Below are positions 9,889 through 18,630 of a stretch of DNA of 64,000 nt, in pieces. Each line of letters starts with the position of its first letter. The stretch's first letter is position 1. The translations under genes and the position numbers were made by a program. The stretch spans positions 47,291 through 111,290 of the forward strand of contig RDOA01000009.1 of the NCBI GenBank assembly GCA_011364925.1, read 5' to 3'. This stretch comes from Promethearchaeota archaeon. GTDB lineage: Archaea > Asgardarchaeota > Lokiarchaeia > Sigyniarchaeales > SOKP01. The notes under the pieces are model-generated. The model saw only the letters and a program-made list of their open reading frames with translations. It was not told where the DNA came from and did not search any database.

Positions 9889-10980
9889 TTATAGATATTT
9901 TTCAGCAATAGAATTAAAAGCATCTATAAATTGATCATTTTCATCTTTGGTCCCGATAGTGACTCTTAAATAATTATAAAGTCCTGGTTTACTGAAATGT
10001 CTCACCATAATTTTGAGGTCTTTTAAGTCCCATAAAAACTTTAAGGTTGTTGATTTATCATCAAATTTAACGAATATAAAGTTCGCATCCGAAGGAAGAA
10101 CGCTGATTCCATTATAGCCATTCAATTTTTCTGAGAGTCTCTTTCTTTCTGCAATTATTTTATTATTTTGTTCGTAGACCTTATTCCTATGTCTGATACA
10201 AGAGATGGCTGCGAGTTGTGCTATATAATTAGTATTATATGGTAATTTAACACGATTCATTTCCTTAATGATCAGTGCATCCGCTAAAGCGTATCCAATT
10301 CTTAAAGAAGCCATTGAGAATGTTTTTGAGAAACTTCGACAAACTATTAAATTTTTTACATCTTTTAATAATGAAAGACAGGTAGTTTCAGAAAAATCTG
10401 CGTATGCTTCGTCTATTACAACAATTCCAGGAAACTGGGAGCAAATTTTAAGAATTGTATTATTATCAAAGGATTTTCCATTTGGATCGTTTGGAGAGTT
10501 TATAAACATTAACTTCCCTTTTTGGTTATAGGCACTATCTGGTATAGAAAAATCGTCATTTAGTTTTATTTCGTTAATTTTTGCATCGTAAAGATTAGCT
10601 AGAACTCTATACATGCTAAAAGAGGGATAGAATATAATTACCTCATCTCCCGGATTAACAAACACTTTAAATATAGTATCTAAAACTTCATCTGAACCAT
10701 TTCCTATAAACACCGTATTTCTATTAGTTAAGGTGTCTTTGTCTCTTAAAAGTTGGTTTAGAATTGCTTTACGAAGCTCAAGAGCAAATGGGTCGGGGTA
10801 CTTTTTTAGCAAAGATTCATCTTTTAAAGCAGAATTTATATCTTCGAGAATTTCTTTGATTGGGGGGTACGCATTTTCGTTTATATTTAATTGTATCCAA
10901 CCTTCAGTCTCTGCGTGCTCCTCCGTTTCATAAGAAGTAAACTTTTGAAGATGCTCTCTGAATAACTTTTCGATTTCCAT
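9889..10980 (-). CDS. hisC: Histidinol-phosphate aminotransferase
   Basis: A 363-residue fold-type I PLP aminotransferase of the HisC family, which moves an amino group between histidinol phosphate and 2-oxoglutarate. Visible marks are NINENAYP at the N-terminus, GNGSDEVLD near 93-101, NSPNDPNGK near 161-169, VVIDEAYADF with D190, and the PLP lysine K219 in RSFSKTFS. The length is normal for HisC. It stands alone: the neighbours are not histidine genes, although hisS is in the same window at 44470. Related aminotransferases of similar length act on aromatic amino acids or threonine phosphate, so the substrate is likely but not certain. Confidence 0.88.
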   Translation of the reverse strand: MEIEKLFREHLQKFTSYETEEHAETEGWIQLNINENAYPPIKEILEDINSALKDESLLKKYPDPFALELRKAILNQLLRDKDTLTNRNTVFIGNGSDEVLDTIFKVFVNPGDEVIIFYPSFSMYRVLANLYDAKINEIKLNDDFSIPDSAYNQKGKLMFINSPNDPNGKSFDNNTILKICSQFPGIVVIDEAYADFSETTCLSLLKDVKNLIVCRSFSKTFSMASLRIGYALADALIIKEMNRVKLPYNTNYIAQLAAISCIRHRNKVYEQNNKIIAERKRLSEKLNGYNGISVLPSDANFIFVKFDDKSTTLKFLWDLKDLKIMVRHFSKPGLYNYLRVTIGTKDENDQFIDAFNSIAEKYL

Positions 10981-11203
10981 TTTGTTAACCTTGTATTTAG
11001 AAATAGATTAATTGCCAGTTAATTCTTAATGGTTAATAGTTAAAGTTACAAATTACTACCATTTATTTTTTGTCTTTATGCTCATTCTTTTTCAGTTTGA
11101 AAAAAAAAACATGATTGAAAAACCAATTTTTAAATGTATCAAATCTATTAATTTTATATTATTATTCAATGATGATAAAGATTTATTGTTGAGGAGTCTA
11201 TTC

Positions 11204-12097
11204 ATGGAATTCGCAATGATGTTTCAAGTTTTAGAAGGCGGAGTAAGCGAGCCTATCAAATGGTCAAAGGATAATCTTACGCCTGATAGTAATATAATCA
11301 TATTAGACGAAGGTTCTTCTTCGCTTTATTTGTGGTATGGGTCTAAACAAGGCTTAGTTTCGAGGAGAACTGCTCTTAGGCAAGCAGAATCGTTAAAAGG
11401 ACATGGATTTTCAGTTGGCAAGAGTATTGTTGGACGAGATATTAAAAATTTAAAAGAAATCGATCAAAGAAAAATTGGTCGTGTGCCCGAAATTGATGAA
11501 ATAAACGACGAACTCCAGACACTTTTATCCAGAAAATTTAAACCATTAGACGATTACACTGTTACCTTTGAATTGGAAGCAGAAATCCCTTCAGCTGTTA
11601 GATCTGCACCGAAGCTTGAACCTAAATTTGAGCCTAAACCTGAACCAAAATATACACCCGAACCCGTTCCCCAACCCGTTGGTATGGCGGAACCGATTAA
11701 AAAAGTAAAACCCCCCGAACCAAAAATGCTACGTGCCTCTGAATATGACACTGAAATCGATATTCCAACATCTAGCACACCCATCGAAAAAAATATTGTA
11801 AAACCTCCCCCAGTTCCTTTGGAACAAAAACCTCTCTTTTCAGAAGCTAAAGAAGAGCTTGATGTTCAAGCAAAGATTGGATTTGTGTTAATTGGAGTAC
11901 TGGACCACTATGACGATATATGGGTTTCGAAGAAAGAAGATGGGGGGTATTCTGTTGAACATATGGATGGAAAAGTATGTGAATTCTCAATTTTCGAAGG
12001 AAAAATTAAGTTCACTTCAGATTCTTTTTCAGGAATTTCTACCAAAATTAAATCGGAAATCCAAAAGAAATTTGTAGAGCTTTCAAAATTAATCTAA
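11204..12097 (+). CDS. Gelsolin-like domain protein with proline-rich linker
   Basis: An approximately 297-residue protein if it starts at the ATG at 11204, which follows a GAGGAG ribosome site; an open frame extends upstream to 11078 but looks non-coding. Residues about 25-75 (NIIILDEGSSSLYLWYGSKQ) resemble a gelsolin/villin repeat, where the pattern is D-x-x-x-x-x-[FLY]-[VL]-W-x-G followed by a long helix (RTALRQAESLKGHGF). Residues about 140-215 are rich in Pro, Glu and Lys with PxP repeats. A small beta-rich domain closes the protein. Gelsolin-type proteins of Asgard archaea act on actin. Actin binding here is inferred from the domain. Confidence 0.7.
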   Translation: MEFAMMFQVLEGGVSEPIKWSKDNLTPDSNIIILDEGSSSLYLWYGSKQGLVSRRTALRQAESLKGHGFSVGKSIVGRDIKNLKEIDQRKIGRVPEIDEINDELQTLLSRKFKPLDDYTVTFELEAEIPSAVRSAPKLEPKFEPKPEPKYTPEPVPQPVGMAEPIKKVKPPEPKMLRASEYDTEIDIPTSSTPIEKNIVKPPPVPLEQKPLFSEAKEELDVQAKIGFVLIGVLDHYDDIWVSKKEDGGYSVEHMDGKVCEFSIFEGKIKFTSDSFSGISTKIKSEIQKKFVELSKLI

Positions 12098-12100
12098 AAA

Positions 12101-12118
12101 TTTTTTTCCTAATTTTTT
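12101..12118 (+). terminator. Poly-T terminator after the gelsolin-like gene
   Basis: Two T-runs lie directly after the stop and before the start region of the DNA ligase gene. This suggests the two genes are transcribed separately. Confidence 0.45.
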
Positions 12119-12213
12119 AACATTGATGTTTAAATCTTAAGCTTATTTCTTAAATAATAAGAATTTCAATTATGACTTAACATTAATCTTAGAAAAAAGT
12201 ATAACATAATACA

Positions 12214-13971
12214 ATGAAATTTAAAAATTTAGCAGTGCTTTTTTCAGACCTAGAATCTACATCAAAGAGACTCGAAATGATAGATTTCTTGTCTAAATTC
12301 TTTGAAGAAGTAAAATCAAGTAATGAATTTCAGGATTTAGATAAAATTATATACTTACTGCAAGGTGAGTTAGTTTCAAACATTAAACAATTCCCTAAAA
12401 TTGGGATTGCTGAGAAGATGATTATTGAAGCTTTGTCTCTCCACTCTGGTATAGATAAAAAGAAAATAAAAGAAATTCTGATAAAGAAGGGGGATATCGG
12501 AGCTACTGCAGAATTAATATTAGCCAAAAAGAAAAAGCAAAAATCTCTATTCGATTTCGAAGAGAAACCAGAGGAATCTCTCCCTTCTCTAGAAATTTCA
12601 GAATTGTATTCAGCTTTACAAAAAATCGCTTTGAGTGAAGGAGTAGGATCACAAGATATAAAATTAGGGATACTAAGGGGTTTAATGAGAAAGTGCTCGC
12701 CATTAGAAAATAAGTATTTACTCCGAATAATTACCTCAACATTAAGAGTCGGAGTGTCAACTTTGACGATAATTGATGGTTTAGCTATAGGATTTACTGG
12801 TGTTAAAGAGAACAGGAACTTTATCGAAATGGCATATAATTTGCATCCTGATTTAGGGGATATTACAAAAATTCTAGCAAAAAAAGGGATTGGTGAAGTT
12901 CAAAAAATTGGAATAACTTATGGAATACCTATCAGAATGATGTTGGCTTCAAGAGTTCCTTATGGAGAAATAATCGAGAAACTTGGAAGTCCTTTTATTG
13001 CAGAGTATAAATTAGATGGAGAAAGACTTCAAATTCACAAACAAGGCCAAGATATAAAATTATTTTCTCGAAGATTGCTTGAAATATCTGAACAATACCC
13101 TGATGTATGTCAGACGATAAATGAAAATATCCAAGTCGATAATGTCATTATCGAGGGAGAAGTTGTTGCCATGGATTCCGTTTACGAAAAAATGCTACCA
13201 TTTCAAGTACTCAGTAAAAGACGGCGAAAATATGATGTAGAAGGTGTCATGAAGGAAGTCCCCGTTTGCCTTTTCCTATTTGATTTGTTAAAGTATAAAG
13301 ACGAATCTTTTATTGATAAACCATTCCTTGTACGAAGGAAAAAATTGGAGGAAATTGTATTAGAAAGAGATGAATTACGTATAGTTAAATCAGTCTTAAT
13401 CAATAATACTGATGAACTCTTAGAGTTTTTTAACATTGCTAGAAATGAAGGAAATGAGGGTGTTATGGCTAAATCTATCAAAGATAATTCTGTTTATCAA
13501 GCAGGAAATAGAGGTTTTCTGTGGATAAAATTAAAAGGATTAGAGGGAGGAAAGCTAAAAGATACGGTTGATGTTGTATTAATTGGAGCTTTTTACGGAA
13601 AAGGTCGTAGAACTGGTGTGTATGGAACTTACATCGGAGCGGTATATGACCCCATAAATGGAATCTTTATTGCTTTTACTAGATTTTTTTCAGGATTGAC
13701 AGATGAACTTTCAGAGTCCCTAACCAAACAAATGGAGACATATAAAACAGAAAAAAAACCTAAAAATGTTATTTGTGAAGATATTCCAGATGTTTGGCTG
13801 GAACCAGAAATCGTGGTGGAAATTTTTGGAGATGAGATAACAGTTAGTGAGAAATTTCCCGCTTTAGGTTATTCTATGAGATTCCCTGTCTTCCAAAGAG
13901 TTCGTCCTGAAAAAGGTCCCGTAGATATAACAACAGTCGATGAAATTAAAAGCCTGTATGAATCTCAATAA
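12214..13971 (+). CDS. lig: ATP-dependent DNA ligase
   Basis: A 585-residue archaeal replicative-type DNA ligase, which seals nicks using ATP. The N-terminal DNA-binding helical domain fills about 1-230. The adenylation motif KLDGERLQIH places the nucleotidyl lysine near residue 266. Later motifs are visible: EGEVVAMD (III), EGVMAKS (IV) and the WIKLKG lysine motif (V), followed by the OB fold. The length is usual for archaeal and eukaryal type ligases. It is a single gene with its own spacing on both sides. No oddities are seen. Confidence 0.95.
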   Translation: MKFKNLAVLFSDLESTSKRLEMIDFLSKFFEEVKSSNEFQDLDKIIYLLQGELVSNIKQFPKIGIAEKMIIEALSLHSGIDKKKIKEILIKKGDIGATAELILAKKKKQKSLFDFEEKPEESLPSLEISELYSALQKIALSEGVGSQDIKLGILRGLMRKCSPLENKYLLRIITSTLRVGVSTLTIIDGLAIGFTGVKENRNFIEMAYNLHPDLGDITKILAKKGIGEVQKIGITYGIPIRMMLASRVPYGEIIEKLGSPFIAEYKLDGERLQIHKQGQDIKLFSRRLLEISEQYPDVCQTINENIQVDNVIIEGEVVAMDSVYEKMLPFQVLSKRRRKYDVEGVMKEVPVCLFLFDLLKYKDESFIDKPFLVRRKKLEEIVLERDELRIVKSVLINNTDELLEFFNIARNEGNEGVMAKSIKDNSVYQAGNRGFLWIKLKGLEGGKLKDTVDVVLIGAFYGKGRRTGVYGTYIGAVYDPINGIFIAFTRFFSGLTDELSESLTKQMETYKTEKKPKNVICEDIPDVWLEPEIVVEIFGDEITVSEKFPALGYSMRFPVFQRVRPEKGPVDITTVDEIKSLYESQ

Positions 13972-13995
13972 TAACTAGTCAAATTAATTTGAGTG

Positions 13996-14988
13996 TTAAA
14001 TTAGTTCATTATATGTCTCATAAATAGCTTTAGCAGTTTCTTTTATGTCTAACTTATTCGCGGTATTGAAACCGTTTAGGGCAATCCTTTTTCTCTCTTC
14101 AGGATTGTTTATCAAATAATAGATTTTTTCAACAAATTCTTTGTTATTTCTCGCTTTGAGACAGTTTTCACCATTAAAAAACCTACCCATATAAGTCGGT
14201 AAATCACGAATTACAACGGGTAAACCACAACTCATTGCTTCTAAGATTGCGATACCTTCTCCCTCATAATATGACGGAAAACAGAAGATATCACCTCCAG
14301 AGTAAGCTGCAGTTATATCCTTAACATAACCAGGCATAAATAAGTTACTCGTGTTAACCATAAAATCTGGTTGAATCAACGGAAATGCACGTTTCCCCAC
14401 CCATAAGAATGAATGTTCGGTAATTTCTCTTGAGAATTCGATAAAGTCATAAAAACCCTTTCTTTCTATGGGCATTCCCACGCACATTACGGTTGTATTA
14501 TTGAGGTTATACTCTCTTCTAAATTGTTTTCTTTTCTCAAGAGAGGCCTTAAATCGTTCTGTGTCAACTCCATTTGAAATAATCTTTATTGGCTTATCGA
14601 CTCTGAGCTCTCTCCTCACAATATTTCGAGAGTGTTGAGTTGGGCAGATTACGACATCACCAAATTTATAATATCTAGTAATATACAACTTAAAAAGCGC
14701 AGAGATTTGTTTTGAAAATAAAAATGCATTATCAGTATCATAGTGAGTTTGGTGAGCAGATATTATGATTGGTTTCTTCAATTTGATTGCTTTTTTCATT
14801 AGATGAAATGTTATAGGAAAACAGCCATGAGAGTGAACTAGATCATAATCTTTTCCGTAATAATTAAACATAACCTTCGCATATTTCTTAATTTCGTCTG
14901 CTTGGGTCATAGTAGCAACTAAAGCTCCATTAATGCCAACAAATTTCCGAAAAAGATGGAATTCAGATAAGAAATTTACCTTTAGCAT
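13996..14988 (-). CDS. Family 4 type glycosyltransferase
   Basis: A 330-residue GT-B glycosyltransferase of the GT4 family. The acceptor-side domain shows DLVHSHG and the linker a NGVDTERF motif typical of the family. The donor domain shows GDIFCFPSYYEGEGIAILEA, which holds the E-x7-E nucleotide-sugar site, followed by SCGLPVVIRD. The N-terminal glycine loop expected near residue 10-15 is weak (FRKFVGINGALVATM), so the first strand may be shortened. It probably adds a sugar to a lipid, protein or polysaccharide. The neighbours do not identify the acceptor. Confidence 0.85.
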   Translation of the reverse strand: MLKVNFLSEFHLFRKFVGINGALVATMTQADEIKKYAKVMFNYYGKDYDLVHSHGCFPITFHLMKKAIKLKKPIIISAHQTHYDTDNAFLFSKQISALFKLYITRYYKFGDVVICPTQHSRNIVRRELRVDKPIKIISNGVDTERFKASLEKRKQFRREYNLNNTTVMCVGMPIERKGFYDFIEFSREITEHSFLWVGKRAFPLIQPDFMVNTSNLFMPGYVKDITAAYSGGDIFCFPSYYEGEGIAILEAMSCGLPVVIRDLPTYMGRFFNGENCLKARNNKEFVEKIYYLINNPEERKRIALNGFNTANKLDIKETAKAIYETYNELI

Positions 14989-15081
14989 TTTAATAATAAA
15001 ATTGTTAAACTCATTTGTGTATAATAAACCGTATTTTTTAAACTCATTAGACCACGCTTAATAAATATATGAGATACATAT

Positions 15082-16470
15082 TCATAAAAATACATTAATT
15101 CCTAATGTTTCCAACTTCTTTATATTTTCGGTGTTTATGTCAAGATCATTGTCACCAAGATATAACTCTTCTAAGCTTTCAAGATTGTATATAGATCGTG
15201 GAAGTAACTTCAATTTATTCCTTGCTAAATTTAATATTTTTAACTTTTTTAAATTTCCAATTGTTTCTGGTATAGATTCTAAATTGTTGTCTCCTAAATT
15301 TAAAATTTCTAAAGAAGATAAGGAATCGATTAAAGAAGGAACTTGGACTAATTCGTTTCTCTCAAGATCTAAGGATTTAAGCGAGCGCAAAAGAGTAATT
15401 GATAGTGGAAGATTCGTTAGCAAGTTCCAACTCAAATTTAAAATCTCTAATGATTTAAGAGAAGAAATAGAATTAGGAATATCAACTAGTTTATTATCAT
15501 GAAGATTTAATTCTTTAAGATTTTTTAAATTCCCTATATTATAAGGTAACATTTTTAGTTGGTTCAATCTTAAGTTCAGATGTTCTAGAGCCTCTAATGA
15601 ACAAATGGAATCTGGTAGATTTTGGAGCTCATTCTTCCAAAGTAATAATTCTTTTAAATGCAAAAGAGAACCTATAGATGTTGGAAGTTTATTTATATAG
15701 TTTACATTTAGGTTAAGTGATTCCAAGGAAGTTAAAGAACAGATCCATTCAGGAATTTCGGTAATTTGATTATATCTTAAAGCCAATTTCTTAAGATTTG
15801 TAAGATGTTTTAAAACATTGGGTAGTTTTGTTAAGCCTTTAAAAATAAAATCTAACTCTATAATTTTGCATTTATTTACGGTGTATTTCAATCTCCAGTA
15901 AGATTTTTTTAAAAATACTAAAGAAAAGTAATTTCTTAAGATATCTGCTAACTCATCTATAGTAAAATCTCTGCCTAATGAAGTAGATTTTAAGTTTTCA
16001 AGATCTATCCGAAAATCTTTATCGATAATCGCTTTTATTTCGTGAATTAAAATTAATTTAGCTGTTGGTTCATTATTTTTCAATAGATTATTGATTATCT
16101 TAATTAAGGAATGATAAATTGTTTCTAAACAAAGGGGAGATTCTTCATGATGTAAAGCCCACCTTATTGGTTCTAAGGCCTTTTGTTTGTATTCATGACA
16201 TAAAATAAGAGCAGCTTCATTTCTTATTAACTCGTCTGTATCCGATATAAGTAAATTTTCAAAGAAGTTCATCATAGTCTCACTATTGTCTTCAAGACTG
16301 CCAAATTCAATACTAATTTCTCGTAATACTTGAAGGCTTTCTAATCTATGTTTGACATTTGTACTGTTTTCAATTAATGCTATTAAGTGCTGAGTAGCTG
16401 ATTGCTTGTCTAAGATGTTCTTTTTTAATTTATCAAGAATTATTGATGGTGTACGGCTCTTAATGCTCAT
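15082..16470 (-). CDS. HEAT-repeat plus leucine-rich-repeat protein
   Basis: A 462-residue protein. The N-terminal 150 or so residues form HEAT-like repeats (LIRNEAALILCHEY, CLETIYHSLIKII), related to those of the neighbours at 16478 and 7448. From about residue 205 there are about eleven leucine-rich repeats of 23 residues with the consensus L-x-x-L-P-x-S-I-x-x-L (LPTSIGSLLHLKELLL, IPNSISSLKSLEILNL). This spacing is that of the bacterial and ROCO-type LRR class. No GTPase or kinase domain is attached. It lies 7 bases after its paralogue and is probably in one operon with it. Protein binding is the likely role. Confidence 0.85.
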   Translation of the reverse strand: MSIKSRTPSIILDKLKKNILDKQSATQHLIALIENSTNVKHRLESLQVLREISIEFGSLEDNSETMMNFFENLLISDTDELIRNEAALILCHEYKQKALEPIRWALHHEESPLCLETIYHSLIKIINNLLKNNEPTAKLILIHEIKAIIDKDFRIDLENLKSTSLGRDFTIDELADILRNYFSLVFLKKSYWRLKYTVNKCKIIELDFIFKGLTKLPNVLKHLTNLKKLALRYNQITEIPEWICSLTSLESLNLNVNYINKLPTSIGSLLHLKELLLWKNELQNLPDSICSLEALEHLNLRLNQLKMLPYNIGNLKNLKELNLHDNKLVDIPNSISSLKSLEILNLSWNLLTNLPLSITLLRSLKSLDLERNELVQVPSLIDSLSSLEILNLGDNNLESIPETIGNLKKLKILNLARNKLKLLPRSIYNLESLEELYLGDNDLDINTENIKKLETLGINVFL

Positions 16471-16477
16471 CCCTCAA

Positions 16478-17977
16478 TTATTTAAAGATATTTAAACCTT
16501 TCTTTTCTAACTCGCTTAAGAAGTTTGGTATTTCTTCAATATCAGTGAAGTTTAAATCTAAGATTCTTAAAGATGTAAGATTTTCTAAGGTTTTTGGGAG
16601 ACACTTTACTCTATTCCCCCATAAACATAACTCTTCTAGAGATTTTAGCGATCCAATCCAACTAGGTAAACTTTCAAAACGATTCCAGCTCAGATTTAAT
16701 ACTTTTAAATTTTTTAATGCGCTAAATGACTTAGGTAATGATGTAAGCGAATTATTCCATAACATTAAGACTTTCAGATTGGAAAGCGTTCCAATTGAAC
16801 TAGGAAGAACGGACAATTGATTATCAAATAAATTTAAAACCTCTAACGATTGAAATACTTGAATCCAATTAGGAAGATACGATAACTCGTTTCCCCCTAA
16901 TCCTAATTTTTTTAAAGATTTAAGAAATTTAATGTTTTTCGGAATATGTTCGAGACTATTCAATCCTAATTCTAATTGTGTTAAAGAACTCATCCCTTTA
17001 AAAGAAATGTTAAGCTTACTTAAATTGTTTCCATGTAAATCTAATAATTCTAGGTTTAACAAATTATTTATTGAACTAGGCAACGAAGTCAATTCATTAG
17101 CTCTTAAGTCTAAATGCGTTAAAGAATGTAGAAAGCCAACAGAATTTGGGAGAGATTTAATTTTGTTATACCTCAAATTCAGATATTTCAAGTTATTCAG
17201 AGAACCAATAGAATTGGGCAGAGATTTAATTTTATTGTAGCTTAGATCGAGGTATTTTATTGAAGATAAATTTCCAATTGTTTCAGGTACCGTAGTGAGT
17301 CTATTAAATTTTAAATCTAACACATCTAACGAAGTTAAATATTCAATGAAATCAGGGAATCTGTTCAATATCGTCCATCCAAAAACGTGGCTACTCACAT
17401 CTGATAAATCTAACTGAGAGATCAACCCATCCCTTACTTGATAATTAATCTGACCGAACTTTCTCTCCAAATCTGTTATAACAAAATAATTCTCAACAAT
17501 TTGAGATAATTCAAGATTTGAGAAGCTTTCAAATGGTCTTTTATCAAATAATATTTTCAAACTTTCTGCTATCTTTTCGTTTGTAATTCCATCGATTTTA
17601 TTTTTAAGTAATGATCTTGAATGAGGTGTGTCAATTTTCCCTAAGATTTTAGAGACCGTCAATAAACATCTTAAAGACTCTTCATGTTCTAAAACCCAGT
17701 TTAACGGTTCAAGGGCTATATCCAGAAAGATTCGTTCTATTACAGTCGCAGCGGTATACCTTATAATTTCATGCGTATCTGAAATTAATAAATTTTCTAA
17801 TAATTTGAAAACAATATCTGTATTAGCGTTAATATCAGCTAAAACGCTGATACTATCAATTCGAACTTGTATATCTTCACTGTTTTCTATTATTGAAACG
17901 AGTTGATCTATTGCAGAATTTTTATCTAATCTTTTATTCTGATAATTTTTTTTAATGAGTTGAGAAGATAATTCCAT
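16478..17977 (-). CDS. HEAT-repeat plus leucine-rich-repeat protein (long paralogue)
   Basis: A 499-residue protein and first gene of a two-gene LRR operon. HEAT-like repeats occupy about 10-130 (IIRYTAATVIERIF, LRCLLTVSKILGKI). A short spacer follows, then about twelve 23-residue leucine-rich repeats from residue 200 on, with neighbouring repeats almost identical (LKYLNLRYNKIKSLPNSV against IKYLDLSYNKIKSLPNSI). That near identity points to recent internal duplication. No signal peptide, membrane helix or enzyme motif is seen. It is a paralogue of the genes at 15082 and 7448. Confidence 0.85.
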   Translation of the reverse strand: MELSSQLIKKNYQNKRLDKNSAIDQLVSIIENSEDIQVRIDSISVLADINANTDIVFKLLENLLISDTHEIIRYTAATVIERIFLDIALEPLNWVLEHEESLRCLLTVSKILGKIDTPHSRSLLKNKIDGITNEKIAESLKILFDKRPFESFSNLELSQIVENYFVITDLERKFGQINYQVRDGLISQLDLSDVSSHVFGWTILNRFPDFIEYLTSLDVLDLKFNRLTTVPETIGNLSSIKYLDLSYNKIKSLPNSIGSLNNLKYLNLRYNKIKSLPNSVGFLHSLTHLDLRANELTSLPSSINNLLNLELLDLHGNNLSKLNISFKGMSSLTQLELGLNSLEHIPKNIKFLKSLKKLGLGGNELSYLPNWIQVFQSLEVLNLFDNQLSVLPSSIGTLSNLKVLMLWNNSLTSLPKSFSALKNLKVLNLSWNRFESLPSWIGSLKSLEELCLWGNRVKCLPKTLENLTSLRILDLNFTDIEEIPNFLSELEKKGLNIFK

Positions 17978-18064
17978 TAATCTTCGATATTCGGGTTGAT
18001 TATTTAAATTTATTATTATATGCCATTAAATTTGTGATGAGTCAATGTTATAATAACATTTTTC

Positions 18065-18094
18065 AAAAAAAAAAGAGATTTTAATAAAAAAAAA
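18065..18094 (-). terminator. Poly-T terminator of the acetone carboxylase operon
   Basis: Two runs of nine to ten T on the minus strand lie about 40-65 bases past the stop of the gamma-subunit gene. They form a plausible archaeal terminator. Confidence 0.5.
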
Positions 18095-18132
18095 TGTGGT
18101 AGATTAGACATTTAAAAATTCAATCCGTAAAT

Positions 18133-18627
18133 TTATTCTTTATCTGGTGGTTTTCTTCCTAACCAATTTTCGTAGAATACATCAATTTCAGGCAAGAAAT
18201 TGAATATTACAGGATATCCGGGAGGAACAGCCTCAACATCTAGTAACGAAAAACAACCAGGACAAAAATATTCTCTGAGCTCTTCCCATTCGGGATCACA
18301 CCCCATATCTTTAGGATAAAGTTCTTCAATTGCCTCAAAAGTGTCTCTTACGCGTATCTTACATTTTGTTTTCCAGTTAATCCTATAATCTCCAAATTCA
18401 TATCCACAATCACATTTTACAATTCGTTCCCCATTTTTCGAAACAATATAAAGATGCTCGTGAAGAGGCAGGATAATTGGTTCTTTCCAGTTAAGTTTCT
18501 CTTGTAGAATCTCAATAATCGCGTCGAATCGATTAGGATCTTTATGATCTCCTATAATCGGTTTAAGTTGTTCCCAAGGCAATTGTCCATCTAACATCCT
18601 CTGTAAAGTTTTCTTATCTTCTTTCAT
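18133..18627 (-). CDS. acxC: Acetone carboxylase gamma subunit
   Basis: A 164-residue protein of the acetone carboxylase gamma family and the last gene of a three-gene operon. Diagnostic parts are CDCGYEFGDYRINWK near residues 78-92, YFCPGCFSLLDVEA near 122-135 with a second Cys pair, PGYPVIFNFLPEID, and the end YENWLGRKP. The Cys pairs suggest a bound metal. The length fits the roughly 168 residues known for this subunit. The start is 3 bases past the alpha-subunit stop, so translation is coupled. This small subunit separates acetone or acetophenone carboxylases from hydantoinases, and so fixes the identity of the two larger genes. Confidence 0.9.
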   Translation of the reverse strand: MKEDKKTLQRMLDGQLPWEQLKPIIGDHKDPNRFDAIIEILQEKLNWKEPIILPLHEHLYIVSKNGERIVKCDCGYEFGDYRINWKTKCKIRVRDTFEAIEELYPKDMGCDPEWEELREYFCPGCFSLLDVEAVPPGYPVIFNFLPEIDVFYENWLGRKPPDKE

Positions 18628-18630
18628 TTC

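Noticed and set aside
11078..11203. N-terminal extension of the gelsolin-like protein
   Set aside because: The extra 42 codons look like AT-rich leader, while the ATG at 11204 has a good ribosome site.
16545..17240. Plus-strand open frames opposite the LRR genes
   Set aside because: They are mirror images of the leucine-rich repeats and show no coding pattern of their own.
18065..18094. Simple repeats as a CRISPR or mobile-element end
   Set aside because: Only homopolymer runs are present; no direct repeats with spacers and no transposase are seen anywhere in the window.
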